A DNA stretch of 64,000 nucleotides from Valencia hispanica (taxonomy: Eukaryota > Chordata > Actinopteri > Cyprinodontiformes > Valenciidae), in NCBI GenBank assembly GCA_963556495.2, contig OY747705.1, forward strand, positions 4,989,501 to 5,053,500, read 5' to 3'. Position 1 is the first letter of the stretch, and each line of letters starts with the position of its first letter. The position numbers were made by a program, and so were the translations under genes. Positions 21,644 through 31,928 of the stretch are shown piece by piece. Under the pieces are notes generated by a model. It saw only the letters and a program-made list of their open reading frames with translations, did no database searches and was not told the origin of the DNA.

Positions 21644-23333
21644 GAGGTAGGAAACAAAAAGTCAAGAGAGAGGGTGAGTTGAAAATACAAGAGAGGAAGG
21701 GGAACAAAGAAAACACAGGAAGACATTGAAGTCTGCCTCCATACCCACAGGGCGGCAGAGAGAGGGGGAAAAACAAAACAAAACACGAAAAAGGAACATC
21801 GACAAAACCAACAAAACATTGTGAACTAAGAATTACACAACCACATCACACAAAAATAGATATAAAAATACAACAACAATGTCACAGAAAAACTCATGGT
21901 ACCAATTAATCAAGCTCTAGTAATGATAACCTCAGCCCAAGAATATTTCCTTAAACACCAAAGACCCCACATCTATGTGTGTGTGGTATATGCTGGTACA
22001 TATAAGGTTTCTCCATAAGAGTGTTCGATAGTTGGTGTGAGCAGACATCAATCCGTCTCCCAGGAATTGATGCAGACATGAAGGAGATTGGAGCAAAGAC
22101 GTCCAAAGGACCGCCAGAGCCCCAGGCGGACCCGTGCGGGGCCGACCGCATTTCCCAAGAGAGGAGCAAAGGAGAACCCCAGGGGAACATCCAGCAGCCC
22201 AGGGGCCCGGGGGGCAGCAGTGACGAGCCCACGGGCCCCGCCGGCAGCAGTGACGAGCCTACGGGCCCCGCCGGCAACCGGCCGCGGCAGGGCGGGCCGT
22301 CAATGGGCCGGGACAGCCGGGGCCCAGGGGCACCCCAGCAGGGACCCGACAAGGGACCGGCCAGGCACGCACCAGGTCCGAACCGGATTGACCACCGATG
22401 CACCGGCAGGCAGGGGCCCCCGTCACCGGCGGGGAGTGACGGAGGGGAAATAGGCCCCCCATTAAGTGTAAGGCCTGAGGTGCGCCAGGCGAGGGGGCAG
22501 ACCAAGATCCAACCTGACAGGTAGACAAAGACATAAGAGACACAGTCATACGTTCCCTCCCTCTTAAACCCATACATTCTCACTGACTCACCAAGACAGC
22601 AAAAAAAATGACGCTGTACCCTCACTCACACACCCCATGCACACTTTATGCTCCCAGGTCCAGGTACAGATGCCCCAGTAGAGCCACCAGCCCCCGGACC
22701 CGGGAGGTGGACCCCTACCTTCTAGGACGGAGACAAGCAGACCGCCAAGGGCCCCACAGTGGCAAAGCAGCCCGACAGCCCAGGACCCCGACCAGACCGC
22801 CTGTCCTCCTCCGGACCCCAACCCCTGATGGCCCGTAGCGAACAGGGGTGTGAAAAGACCCCTAGCCTCCATCCTCCCGCTCGAGTATGGTGTTGATGCG
22901 TGTTGTTATAATGTGCATTTAAAACAGAGGGGTGGGATGTGGGGAAGGCAGCCACACATCCCCCAACCCCCACCCCGAGCCCTCAGTGTCTATATGTGGT
23001 TTAACAGTGGGCACCGGCACCAGAGGTGAAGCTGATTGTACCGCTCCCCCTCTGGATGCCGAAAAGTGTGCCCACCCCAAAGTCCCTACATATGTGTCGT
23101 GTGAGAATGTTATAAGTGGGAGTGTCTAAGTTGTATATTAAAATTGGGACCCAGGACACCACGGGATCGCGAGGAGGGAAGCCCCTCCTCGCACCCCAGT
23201 GATGTGCCCATGCCCCAAGACCCTATATGAGTGGTAAAGTGATGGAGCGGGTGGACAGAGGTGTCCAGGGATGGGGAGGGAAGGACTGGGAGACAAAATG
23301 TCTTCCCAGGGAGCCAGCTCCCCCACTGACCCC
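21644..23333 (-). mobile_element. L1-type LINE 3'UTR fragment, copy 1
   Basis: It aligns over about 1.7 kb with 55232-56920, which lies downstream of a recognisable L1 ORF2 end. Shared blocks include GAAGAGAGGTAGGAAACAAA, CTTATGGAGAAACCTTATAT (complement), ATTGACCACCGATGCACCGG-type sequence and GGGATGTGGGGAAGGCAGCC. An internal stretch (about 22110-22360) differs strongly from the other copy. The open frames on both strands here, rich in Pro, Gly and Arg, are products of high GC and not genes. It sits in the integrase of Gypsy 2. Confidence 0.8.
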
Positions 23334-23395
23334 CTTTTACTTTTTAATTTAATTTACTTGTTATATTCCATGTCTGTTTGTTTTATTTTTTGTTC

Positions 23396-23941
23396 TTTAA
23401 AGCTACATTGTATAAGATCTGCTCCCATCTAGCAGTGAAATTCTATATGACCAACCAACTGAATATTATTCTAGCCCCACCTCCCACCCCCCCATTCCGA
23501 GCCCGTCTTAACTCCTATGGTGGCCGTTTCATGCCAAGGTTAACATGGCTTCCAGTACTACGACTTCATCCAGTGTTCCTTCCAGTGATTAGGTTACATT
23601 GCATTTAGTTATATAGTCAGATGTCTGCCGCGTTGCGAGTAGACAATCTCCCTCTGGCATTCGTCACAGTGCAACTGAGTGTAGTCAAAGCGCGAAAGGC
23701 GGAGCTAGAATTTCCAGGAATGTTCCTTGTTGGCGAATGTATTTTAAAGAGGGAGGCTCAACATGGATTCACCCATTCGTGCGACTCGCTCGTATGTATT
23801 CTGAATAGCAGATTCTACACTTACAAGAATACTTTCATTAGTAGGTGGAAGTAATTACACATCTATGAGCAGATATTCTTGAAAGAACAAAGGGTTTTTT
23901 GCTAAGAATTAACTCAGAAAAATACATGATGTAGCTTTAAA
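23396..23941. mobile_element. TTAA MITE family B (546 bp)
   Basis: TTTAAAGCTACATTGTATAA at the left and its partial complement ATACATGATGTAGCTTTAAA at the right give at least 13 bp of matching ends with TTAA borders. The interior has moderate GC and no coding frame. Fish genomes carry many MITEs starting TTTAAAGCTACAT; the superfamily is not certain. Confidence 0.7.
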
Positions 23942-24021
23942 TCACCAAATCATTTAAAGCACCTTGAATTACCCTGCTGTTGAAAATGTGCTATACAAAT
24001 AAAATTGCCTTGCCTTTCCTT
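23942..24021 (+). mobile_element. LINE 3' tail fragment
   Basis: AAAGCACCTTGAATTACC, GTGCTATACAAATAAAATTG and CCTTGCC match the tail of the LINE ending at 40517. Only about 80 bp remain, between the MITE and resumed Gypsy 2 coding sequence. Confidence 0.65.
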
Positions 24022-24246
24022 ACAGATATTACAAGCCGTGACATACTCTTTAGTATCCTTGTTGAGGCCCGCCCACCAGAAGTGTTGACCGAGGAGAGCT
24101 ATGGTACCACTTACTCCAGGGTGACAAGAGAATTTTGAGGTGTGGGCCCACTGTATGGCTCGGGGGCAAATGGTGGAAGGGACAAAGAGACGGTTAGGAG
24201 GTCCTTCCCCGGGATCAGGCTCATCAACTTGGGCACTCTGGATCTG
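24022..24246 (-). pseudogene. pol: Gypsy 2 integrase zinc domain and linker
   Basis: On the minus strand it encodes CHPGVSGTIALLGQHFWW then LNKDTKEYVTACNIC: the two histidines and both cysteines of the H2C2 domain are present. It is preceded by EGPPNRLFVPSTICPRAIQW, the usual linker from RNase H. The frame then stops at the 5-bp target duplication of the retrovirus and resumes at 28411. Confidence 0.85.
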
Positions 24247-24251
24247 GGGCT

Positions 24252-24615
24252 TGTTAGTTAAAATAATAATGTTGTATTCTTATTTTCTCAGGGTGTCTTT
24301 CTCATGTACTTTTTAAATGTCATTTTGGTTTCAGTCACATGCTCCTTTGCATGACATCCTGTTCTTTTAATATGTTAATGAAGTGTGACTAAATAAAGAG
24401 AGACTGCAGAGGGGATGCTCTTTGAGACCAGAGACTAGGACACTGGGAGGCTGAGAACAGACAGACACGGTTGGCTCATTCCTTATAGTATTTTCCTGGT
24501 CTCCCTCTGCAGAACTGATTATCCGCATCTAGCTCTGCAGAGCTTATTGACTCCATATTCTCTCCGACCCCTGTGTGTGATTCTTTCTAGGTCAACCACT
24601 ATTTTTTACCTAACA
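24252..24615 (+). repeat. ERV 5' LTR (364 bp)
   Basis: Starts TGTTAGTTAAAATAATAATG and ends TTTTTTACCTAACA. It aligns with 28150-28410 except for about 102 bp (about 24389-24490) present only here. That extra segment includes AATAAA at 24392-24397 and a pyrimidine/purine-mixed stretch, so it likely contains regulatory and R-region sequence. Confidence 0.92.
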
Positions 24616-24618
24616 TCT

Positions 24619-24636
24619 TGGTGCTGTGACTCGACG
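24619..24636 (+). promoter_or_regulatory. ERV primer binding site, tRNA-His-like
   Basis: TGGTGCTGTGACTCGACG begins 3 bp after the LTR end. A histidine tRNA 3' end would pair with TGGTGCCGTGACTCGGAT; 15 of 18 positions agree. This is a standard position for the minus-strand DNA primer. Confidence 0.8.
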
Positions 24637-24953
24637 TACGGAGCATTCCCGCCGGTGGTCTCCGTCGAAGGGCTGTTCTTGACGTCCAGATCGCTGAATT
24701 GCTGCACTGGCCGGCTGCATAACTTCCACGAGGACCTCCCGTGCGATCGATTTGGTTTGAATCACTCGCATAGGGGGGAGATTGTGAGTACGTCTTTTTG
24801 GTGCACCTACACATAAAAAAATTAAAAATAAAAAAAATTCTAAGATAGTCAGGGTATATTCTGCTGTTTGGGCCTAAAGGACGCTTTAGCCTCTGTGATA
24901 AAATATCAGGTGTTGATCCTTAAGTGATTAATGCGTTAATTACTACAGCAAAA

Positions 24954-25095
24954 GGGTGTAACGGTACAGGTTTGCGAACCTGTCCACCTCGAAAAAAGGG
25001 TGTAACGGACCAGGTTTGCGAACCGGTCCACCTTGCTGGGAAACTGTTGTAACGGGTTAGGTTTGCGAGCCAATCCACCTCGCTGGGAAATAAAG
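24954..25095 (+). ncRNA. Three tandem bulged hairpins in the ERV leader
   Basis: Three 44-47 bp units each begin with TGTAACGG and end with CCACCT. Hairpins lie at 24963-24985, 25007-25029 and 25054-25076. Each has a 9-bp stem, a TGCG loop and one bulged base on the 5' arm. Stem positions 4 and 5 change between hairpins but stay paired (C-G/C-G/T-A and A-T/C-G/T-A), and the third hairpin uses two G-U pairs. The position between primer site and gag suits a packaging or dimerisation element; that function is an inference. Confidence 0.7.
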
Positions 25096-25619
25096 CACGC
25101 CAGTGTATGGGAGTAAAAACACAAACAGCAGAATCAAAACGATATACCGCACCCCAGGTGGGTAGAGTAAGATAGGCACAGGACATAATCTTTATGTATG
25201 CCAGTCCAACCTGAAACCTAACAGTGTTAACGTACGGTTTGACGTGCACTACAAGAGGCGTTCTGTGCGGAATTATAGGTTACACAACACATCCTTAGAT
25301 TAAGAAAGCCATAAGACGGCTCAATCTAGTTGCACAAAAGAGACACTTAGAGTAAAAACTATACGATCCAGTTTTAGCAGAATTTGATTACAATTAAAAA
25401 TCTCAAATAAATGACCAAAAAATATTTTAATTAATTAAAGAATAAATGACTAACTTTAACTCATCGACAGACTCATTTAATAGTTCTTGCTTTTTCATTC
25501 ACCTTAACCTAATATTAATAATTGTCGTTATCCTCCTAGAACTATTTGGTATTCTAACACTTGACTTTACCAGACCAATTAATAGAACCCATTAAGGATT
25601 ATATAAAAACAACGCAAAG

Positions 25620-27148
25620 ATGGGAAACGATGTTTCCACCGACAAATTAGAGGGAGATTCAAAGTATATGCATAAAAAGGACCCTGAAAATCTTCAGTTT
25701 CTGACAAAATGGCGCAAAAAGTATAAAGTAGACGGGAAACTTAAAGGAAATCAATGGAAAGAACTGGTATGTGGTCTCGAAGCAAAAACACTTATCGCTA
25801 AAGGTCAAAAGAAAAAACTTAAACAGACACAGTTATAAATAGCATGTGTGTGGGCTGATGAAACAGAGAAAAGGAAGCAAAATATAAAAAACAGAAAAGA
25901 GAACAAAGGCTCTAAAGATGAGGCTTTTCTTATGAAAAAGCTCGGTGACGAACTCACACTGTGTCCTCCTCCTTATGCACCTCTACCTACAGCCCAGACA
26001 GACCCCCCTGGGGCTGTTGGAGGAGAACCTTATGCACCTCCACCAACACCCCCATCAGACCAGCCGGGGGCTGTAGGGGAAGGTCTATATCCTCCTGTTC
26101 CAAGAGATCAATTTGCAATTGAAGAAAAAACAGATGGTACCACAATAAAACAAAGACTTAGAATTACAAAGAAGTCAGGTCCAAAACAATCTGAGGATAA
26201 GTCTTATGAGAGTGAACCAGAGGACTCAATAGATGTTAACCCTATGATTCAAGTACCATCTGCCGATGGCACTCCGAGATATGTTTTTAGACCATGGTCA
26301 CTAAAAGACGTTAAAGAGGTTGTAGAACAAATCACTAGCCATAAGGAGGATCCAGAAAAATGGACAGAGGATATGGTTGATGTGGTCAAATCCTACCGGT
26401 TAAACGGTCATGAATTAGGACAGGCTATGGCTGCATCCTTGGGAAAAGACTGGCACCATGTAGGAGGAAATTACACAGGAAGAGATGATGCCGGAGTTGT
26501 GTTACAATTTCAGAATGATTTCCAGGGAGCACTAAAGCAACAATTCGATGCAGTAGCAGATAAAGTTCGTGCACAGTTTAAAAAGAAACCAGATTATGGG
26601 CATATGGCCTCCATAAAACAGAAGCCTGGGGAAACTATAGATGATTTTAAATACAGATACCAAAAAGAACATGATATCCATAGTGGCCTTACTAAGGGTG
26701 GTTCCCTTACTAGGGTGGTGATGATACCCCATATATGCAGCATTTGTGTAATGGTCTGCTACATAGTTTCCACCCCACTATCACTAATTGGATTAAAAAT
26801 CACCTTCTGACATGGGAAACATGCGACCTTACTACCCTTATGGCCAATGCACGTTTTGCAGAAGGTGTCATGGAAAGAAAGGGGAAGAAACCAAAACCTC
26901 CAGACTCCGACACACAGGTATTTCACACCCAGCTTGAAGACGATGAGGGGGAAGTTTATTATCAAAGTGACAACCACAACAAAGGAAGGGGGTTTAGACC
27001 ACGAAGGAATACACATCATCACACACCCCAGGGTTCATGGAGACATCAAGGTGGCCACACTGCCCCCACGTGTTGGATCTGCGGGAAAGTAGGCCACATT
27101 TCAAATGCATGGCAGAGACTAGAAGACCATGGCCTGAGTGTTTGGACC
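25620..27148 (+). pseudogene. gag: ERV gag, stop and frameshift
   Basis: Gag builds the virus particle. The start at 25620 gives MGNDVS, an N-myristoylation signal, which supports this ATG. An in-frame TAA at 25836-25838 interrupts the matrix region, and the same frame continues to 26700. A PPPY late-domain motif (25965-25976) and proline-rich linker follow, then a capsid-like segment. Near 26690-26735, close to an imperfect 18-bp tandem duplication, the frame shifts by one; coding then continues from 26735 to 27148. The nucleocapsid has one zinc knuckle, CWICGKVGH (about 27072), with the last cysteine out of frame. Length, about 500 codons, is normal for gamma/epsilon gag. Confidence 0.88.
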
Positions 27149-27510
27149 TAGTAAAACTTTACATGAGAATCACGCCAACAAACCAAGGTTTAGCAACTTT
27201 TGAAATCATTTATGGCAGACCTTACAGGTTACCTCTAGTTGCGCCTGATTTGCAAAAAGCAGACGAAGAACTCACATTAGCTGATTACATGAGGAAAATT
27301 ATCCTAGCCAAAGAAGTGCAAAATGCACACAATCTGCCTATCTCTCCTTCTGTTTTGCAGGATCCTGAAAAGCCAATCAAACCTGGAGACCGGGTATTCA
27401 TCAAGGTGATTGAAAAGAAGAACTGGACGAGTCCCCGCTGGGAAGGACCTTTTGAAGTCCTGCTGACCACGCCCACGGCTGTGAAAATCGCTTAGAGACC
27501 CTCGTGGATA
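27130..27510 (+). pseudogene. pol: ERV integrase C-terminal remnant
   Basis: Immediately after the zinc knuckle the other frame reads into IIYGRPYRLPLVAPD and ends KPGDRVFIKVIEKKNW and SPRWEGPFEVLLTTPTAVKI, the C-terminal domain of gamma/epsilon-type integrases. All pol sequence upstream is deleted, so gag and the integrase tail are fused on the DNA with no gap. The frame meets a TAG at 27493 while related retroviruses continue a few residues further. Confidence 0.85.
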
Positions 27511-27688
27511 CACATCTCACACTGCAAATTGCAAAGGCAATTAGGGGACAGTGGGGAAGTCTGGGCTACAAACGACAGAGTGACCAATAGGGCCTCTGGT
27601 CTCAAACCCAGCAGAACAGCATCCCTGTCCTCTTAGCGGTCAAACCTCTGTTTTGGAGAGATAGTCCTCTTATTTGCCTCTAGACAAC

Positions 27689-27802
27689 ATGAAACTAGTT
27701 TGGCTCCCCTCCTGTCTGGAAGTTTGCCTGCTTCTATTCCACTGCTTTTTCCTCACACCTGATGACGCCCAGACATCAAAGGAAAGAAGAGCAGAGGGTT
27801 GA
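27689..27802 (+). pseudogene. env: ERV env leader remnant
   Basis: A 37-codon frame starting MKLVWLPSC with a hydrophobic core (VCLLLFHCFFL) and a polar stretch after it looks like a signal peptide, located where env should start. It ends at a stop, and no surface or transmembrane protein follows. The remaining 27803-28138 is AT-rich with two imperfect copies of TACCTATTTTACAA (28020 and 28088). Confidence 0.45.
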
Positions 27803-28138
27803 AGATGAAGACAGAAATGAAGAAGAAGATGGGGTGTAATTAAAATGTGTAAAAACCTTTTTATGATTCCATTAATCTAAACTACTGTTCAGGTAGCGAT
27901 TAATTGGATGATGTCTAGATGAAGCTCGCATTAATATCTTTTTGAAATTGCTACTTACTTTTGCAATTTCTTTGTTGTATGTCTTATTATTATTTTTTTA
28001 TTTTTTTTATTTGGGATGCTACCTATTTTACAACCTTTTGTTGTCTGGTTTTTATGATTCTTATATTTTTACATTATTGGAGTTGTTACCTATTTTACAA
28101 CTTTTTGTTGTCCGTGATCACATTTAAAAACCACATTT

Positions 28139-28149
28139 CAGGGGGGAAA
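28139..28149 (+). promoter_or_regulatory. ERV polypurine tract
   Basis: CAGGGGGGAAA lies directly before the TG of the 3' LTR, the usual primer for plus-strand DNA. Confidence 0.85.
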
Positions 28150-28410
28150 TGTCAGGTAAAATAATAATGTTGTATTATTATTTTCTAGGGTGTCTTTCTA
28201 ATGTACTTTTTAAATGTCATTTTGGTTTCAGTCACATGCTCCTTTGCTTGACATCCTGTTCTTTTAATTTGTTAATGAAGTGTGATTTTCCTGGTCTCCC
28301 TCTGCAGAACTTATTATCCGCATCTACCTCTGCAGAGCTTATTGAATCCATATTCTCTCCGACCCCTGTGTGTGATTCTTTCTAGGTCAACCACTATTTT
28401 TTACCTAACA
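28150..28410 (+). repeat. ERV 3' LTR (261 bp, deleted)
   Basis: TGTCAGGTAAAATAATAATG to TTTTTTACCTAACA. Compared with the 5' LTR it lacks about 102 bp including the AATAAA signal; the joined sequence is GAAGTGTGA|TTTTCCTGG. The remaining parts are closely similar with scattered differences, so the insertion is not very recent. Confidence 0.92.
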
Positions 28411-30160
28411 GGGCTCAAGGTCCTAACTCCGGCCCCCCACAGAGCAGGATAGGGGGAGAATGGGGTCTGGAATCTCAGAAGGGCTGTCGGGAGCAAGCTG
28501 TCGGGATGAGGCATCGTGCTTAATGTTTCGGGATCAGGGTCTGTATGTGATGTTCAGGTTGAACCGGGGAAAGAAAAGAGACCAACGAAATTGTTGGAGT
28601 TTGAGACGTTTAGCTGACTGCACGTATGACAGGTTTTTATGGTCAGTCCAAACGATGACCGGGAGCTTTGTGTCCTTAAGCCAGTGATACCACTCTTCCA
28701 GGCCAAGCTTAATGGCCAGTAGCTAACTGTCACCAATGTCGTAATCCTTCTCAGTAGGGGTGAAGTGTTTCAAATAGAAAGCGCAGGGAAGGAGTTTCTG
28801 ATCAGATGGGGATTGCTGGGAAATTAATGCCCCAACCCCAGTGTCTGAGGCATCTACTTCTAAAATAAACTGTGAGCTGGTATTGGGATGGATAAGGATG
28901 GGGGCTTCCAAAAACCAGTTTTTGAGGTCCTGGAATGCCAAGTCTGCTTCCTGAGTCCAGGTGAAGGGTCACTTGGTTGAGGTGAGAGCAGTCAGAGGGG
29001 CGACAACAAAGCTGAAATTCCGGATAAAGCGGCTGTAGAAATTGGCGACCCCTAGAAAGCGCTTTAGTTGTTTTCTGGAGTCAGGAGTGGGCCTCTCCTG
29101 GATCGCACAGTTCTTTTTGGGGTGGGTCTTTACCTGTTCACCCAAGATGTATCCCAGAAAAGTGATTGAGTCCTTGTGAAATTAGCATTTCTCTGGTTTG
29201 TCAAAGAGACTGTTCTCCATGAGGCGCTGCAGAACCTGGCGAACATATTGGCGGTGTTCTGTGAGGGTCTTGGAAAAGATGAGAATGTAATCCAGATACG
29301 CAAACACGAAAACATTGAGTCATTGGTCAAGCTGAATGGCATGACCAAATACTCATAGTGTCCGATGTGGGTTTTAACTGCAATCTTCCACTCATGGCCT
29401 TCCTGGATTCGAACAAGGTGGTAAGCGTTGCGCAGGCCTATTTTAGTGAAGAAGAAGGCTCCCATGACAGACTCAAAGGCAGAGGCGATGAATGGGAGTG
29501 AATATTTATTTTTACCGGTGATGGCGTTGAGTTCTCTATAGTCAATTACAGGGCCTGAGAGTCCTATCTTTCTTCTCGACAAAGAAGAAACCCACTCCTA
29601 AAGGAGAGAAGGAGGGACGGATTATGCTGGCATTGTGGGACTTGTTAATATTATCCTCCATAGGTTCCTGCTCCTGGGAGGAGAGGTTAAAGAGACGGCC
29701 TGTAGATAGAGGGGCACCAGGGAGAAGGTTGATAGTTGCAGTTGTAGGGCCGATGAGGAGGGGAAAGAAAGGGCTAGTATTTTGCTGAAAGCTTGGTGGA
29801 GATCATTGTACTCTGGGGGCACATTAGACAGATCAGTGGGTTAAGAAGTTTCGAGGGTTGCATAGGATGAGGTGGAATGGTTGACTGGAGACAATGCATA
29901 TGACAAAAGGAGCTCTAAGACCCAATTGATGGATGGGCTGAGTATTTGAAGCCAGGGGTTTGCTAAAACTATGGGTGCATTATTTATGGGGAAAACAAAA
30001 AAATGGTGATTACCGGAGACAATGAGGGTTAAAGGTTAAGACGTTGAACAGGAATGTGAAAATTTTGGTTTTGAATCATGACTGGTAAGATAAGCCTGAG
30101 ATTTTTATTTGACGCTCTTTCCGATAGTACCCCGAGATTCACTGACGGGCACTGTCTTTT
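28411..30160 (-). pseudogene. pol: Gypsy 2 pol: protease, RT and RNase H
   Basis: On the minus strand, coding order: PPEYNDLHQAFSK (about 29780-29820), [18 protein letters not shown] and [35 protein letters not shown] (RT fingers and palm, 29130-29582), then after shifts AFQDLKNWFLEAPILIHP and FILEVDASDTGVGALISQ (28723-28941) and the RNase H segment down to 28560. The part with the YxDD box is frameshifted and hard to read. Stops and shifts show it is dead. Domain order agrees with Gypsy 1. Confidence 0.85.
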
Positions 30161-30405
30161 GGGCAAACAAGGCAGGAAAAAATGAAATGCCCGGTAGCCC
30201 GGCAGTATAGGCAGCACCCGGCCTCCTTACATCGCTGCCGCTTGGCTGGAGACAGCCGAGCCTGGCCAATCTGCATAGGTTCCGACAAGGGCTAGCTTGG
30301 AGGAGGACGGGGGGTGGAGTATGCTGCAGCGCTCTTGGAAGATGAACCGAGAGCAGATGAGAACGTGGATCTAGACCTTTCCCAGAGACGATTATCAACC
30401 TTAAT
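30160..30405 (-). pseudogene. gag: Gypsy 2 gag C-terminus with zinc knuckle
   Basis: The minus strand encodes CLYCRATGHFIFSC, a complete CX2CX4HX4C knuckle (about 30170-30215), after a serine-rich linker. The upstream sequence encodes IKVDNRLWERSRS, a conserved Gypsy gag segment. The frame ends where the LINE enters at 30405/30406 and resumes at 31929 with ELIDLS. Confidence 0.8.
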
Positions 30406-31928
30406 GCTTCTACGACTTGACTTATCTGCTGCATTCGATCAAGTCGACCTGCTAACCCGCCTAGAGCAGTGGGTAGGAATTTCTGGCCTCGCACTGGACT
30501 GGGTAAGGTCTTACTTGACTGGTAGAAGCTTCCATGTGAAGATTGGTGACTCCTCATCAGCTTCTTCCGACATGTCCTGGGGTGTGCCACAAGGTTCTAT
30601 CCTTGGCCCCCTTCTCTTCTCTCTTTACCTATTACCCTTAGGTGTAATATTTCGTAAGTATAAGGTTAGCTTTCACCTATACGCGGATGACTGCCAAATT
30701 TACTGCCCTTTGACAAAAAGTTCTGACAGTTGTTATTGAAATTCTTTAATAAAAGAGATGAGAGAGATTTCTTCAGATTCTCGGAGGGTTTAATACAGAC
30801 TTGGTTGATCAAAGAAGGAGGTACAGCGTTAACAGAGAAATATGCGATACTGACCTGCCTTCCAAAACAAGACACAGGATTATTTAGGTTCAGTAATCAA
30901 GAGTCTATCACCTATGACATTACAAACAAACATTTCTCTGTCGGTAGGCATTTGACCCATTAGGCGTAGAAGATTTGATATAGAAGCATAATCAATGTAT
31001 GTCAGGACGTTCTTAGACGTAAAAGAGAGTTGACATGCCAACCCAGGCTGTAAGAGTCTGAATCAGCAGGTTTGACCTGACCTAAATTCATACAGTGTCA
31101 CATAATCAGATTGGTTACCATATCATAAAGAAGAGACACATAGTAACTATCAGTATGTGAACTACACTGAACAGAACATTACATTTCTTCCACAATACAG
31201 TGCTGTTAAGACCTTCTTAGCTTGCCTAGAGGATGTAAATGCTTGGTTGGCTAACAGCTTTCTGAACCTGAACAAAGACAAAACGGAGGTTATTGTCTTT
31301 TATCCTGATACTAGAGGCTCAGGCCAACGTGCTCTAGACCTTGACCAGCTGGCTGTTTTTCAAAAAGACCTGGTCACCAATCTTGGGGTCAAACTGGACT
31401 CAGGACTTAAGTTTGATGCCCATTTTAACGGTATTGTTAAGTCCTGTTTCTTTCATCTTCGTTGCCTGGCGAAAATTAAGTGTTTGTTGTCCCGTGCCCA
31501 CCTGGAAACAGTTGTCCACGCTTTTGTTACTTCTCGCCTGGACTACTGTAGTTCCTTATACAGCGGTCTTAATCAGGCTTCGCTTAATCGGCTTTGCTTA
31601 ATCGCTTAAATACTCTTCAAAAGGGGGTCGAGCTTTCTGACAAGCAGCTCCCAGGCTCTGGAATGCGTTACCTCTTGTCAGGCAAGCACCAACGCTGTCA
31701 CTTTTCAAGAAGCAGCTAAAGACACACTTTTATACTATTGCCTTCGGGGCTACTCAATAATAATTTTAATCTGTTTTTTGTACATATTTCTGGTTTTATT
31801 TTGGATTTATAGGGGTTTTGTTGGTTTTTATTGTACTGTTTGCCATATCTGTATGGTTATGATGTGTTCAGCGCTTTGGGTGCCATTTGGCCACTGAAAG
31901 CGCTGTACAAATAAAGGATGATGATGAT
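30406..31928 (+). mobile_element. Rex-type LINE fragment inside Gypsy 2 gag
   Basis: A 5'-truncated plus-strand LINE. The RT palm is visible as LRLDLSAAFDQVD, WGVPQGSILGPLLFSLYLLP and FHLYADDCQIYCPL (30410-30720). After a solo LTR the same reading continues with LNKDKTEVIVFYPD, NLGVKLDSGLKFDAHF and SRLDYCSSLYSGL (31200-31600). The 3' end is GAAAGCGCTGTACAAATAAA plus (GATGAT)n. The flanking gag joins cleanly when it is removed, with little or no target duplication. Confidence 0.85.
30731..31196 (-). mobile_element. Solo LTR inside the LINE, TSD ACAGT
   Basis: The flanks are ACAGT at 30726-30730 and 31197-31201. Removal joins the RT frame exactly (SSDS|AVKTF). On the minus strand it starts TGTGGAAGAAATG and ends TTTCAATAACA, with ATTAAA 50 bp before the end, as expected for an LTR. 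Two bases (AT) lie between the right-hand duplication and the TG, which is unusual. Confidence 0.7.

Larger units (their letters stand above)
24252..28410 (+). mobile_element. Endogenous retrovirus, internally deleted, TSD GGGCT
   Basis: Two LTRs (24252-24615 and 28150-28410), flanked by GGGCT at 24247-24251 and 28411-28415. Between them lie a primer binding site, a ~1-kb leader, gag, a short C-terminal integrase piece, a signal-peptide-like env start and a polypurine tract. Protease, RT, RNase H, most of integrase and essentially all of env are missing. The integrase end, a PPPY gag and the tRNA-His-like primer site suggest a gamma/epsilon-type fish retrovirus. It lies inside Gypsy 2, so it is younger. 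It cannot encode infectious particles. Confidence 0.92.

Noticed and set aside
22021..22625. Open frames of 167-224 codons on both strands, rich in Pro, Gly and Arg
   Set aside because: They lie in the GC-rich L1 3'UTR, overlap on both strands, and are not preserved in the second UTR copy.
24954..25095. Interpretation of the leader repeats as a CRISPR array
   Set aside because: Only three units with short, similar intervals in a retroviral leader of an animal genome; no spacers in the CRISPR sense.
27942..28127. Hydrophobic 61-codon frame as an env transmembrane segment
   Set aside because: The frame comes from T-rich sequence with an internal duplication; no env motifs are visible.
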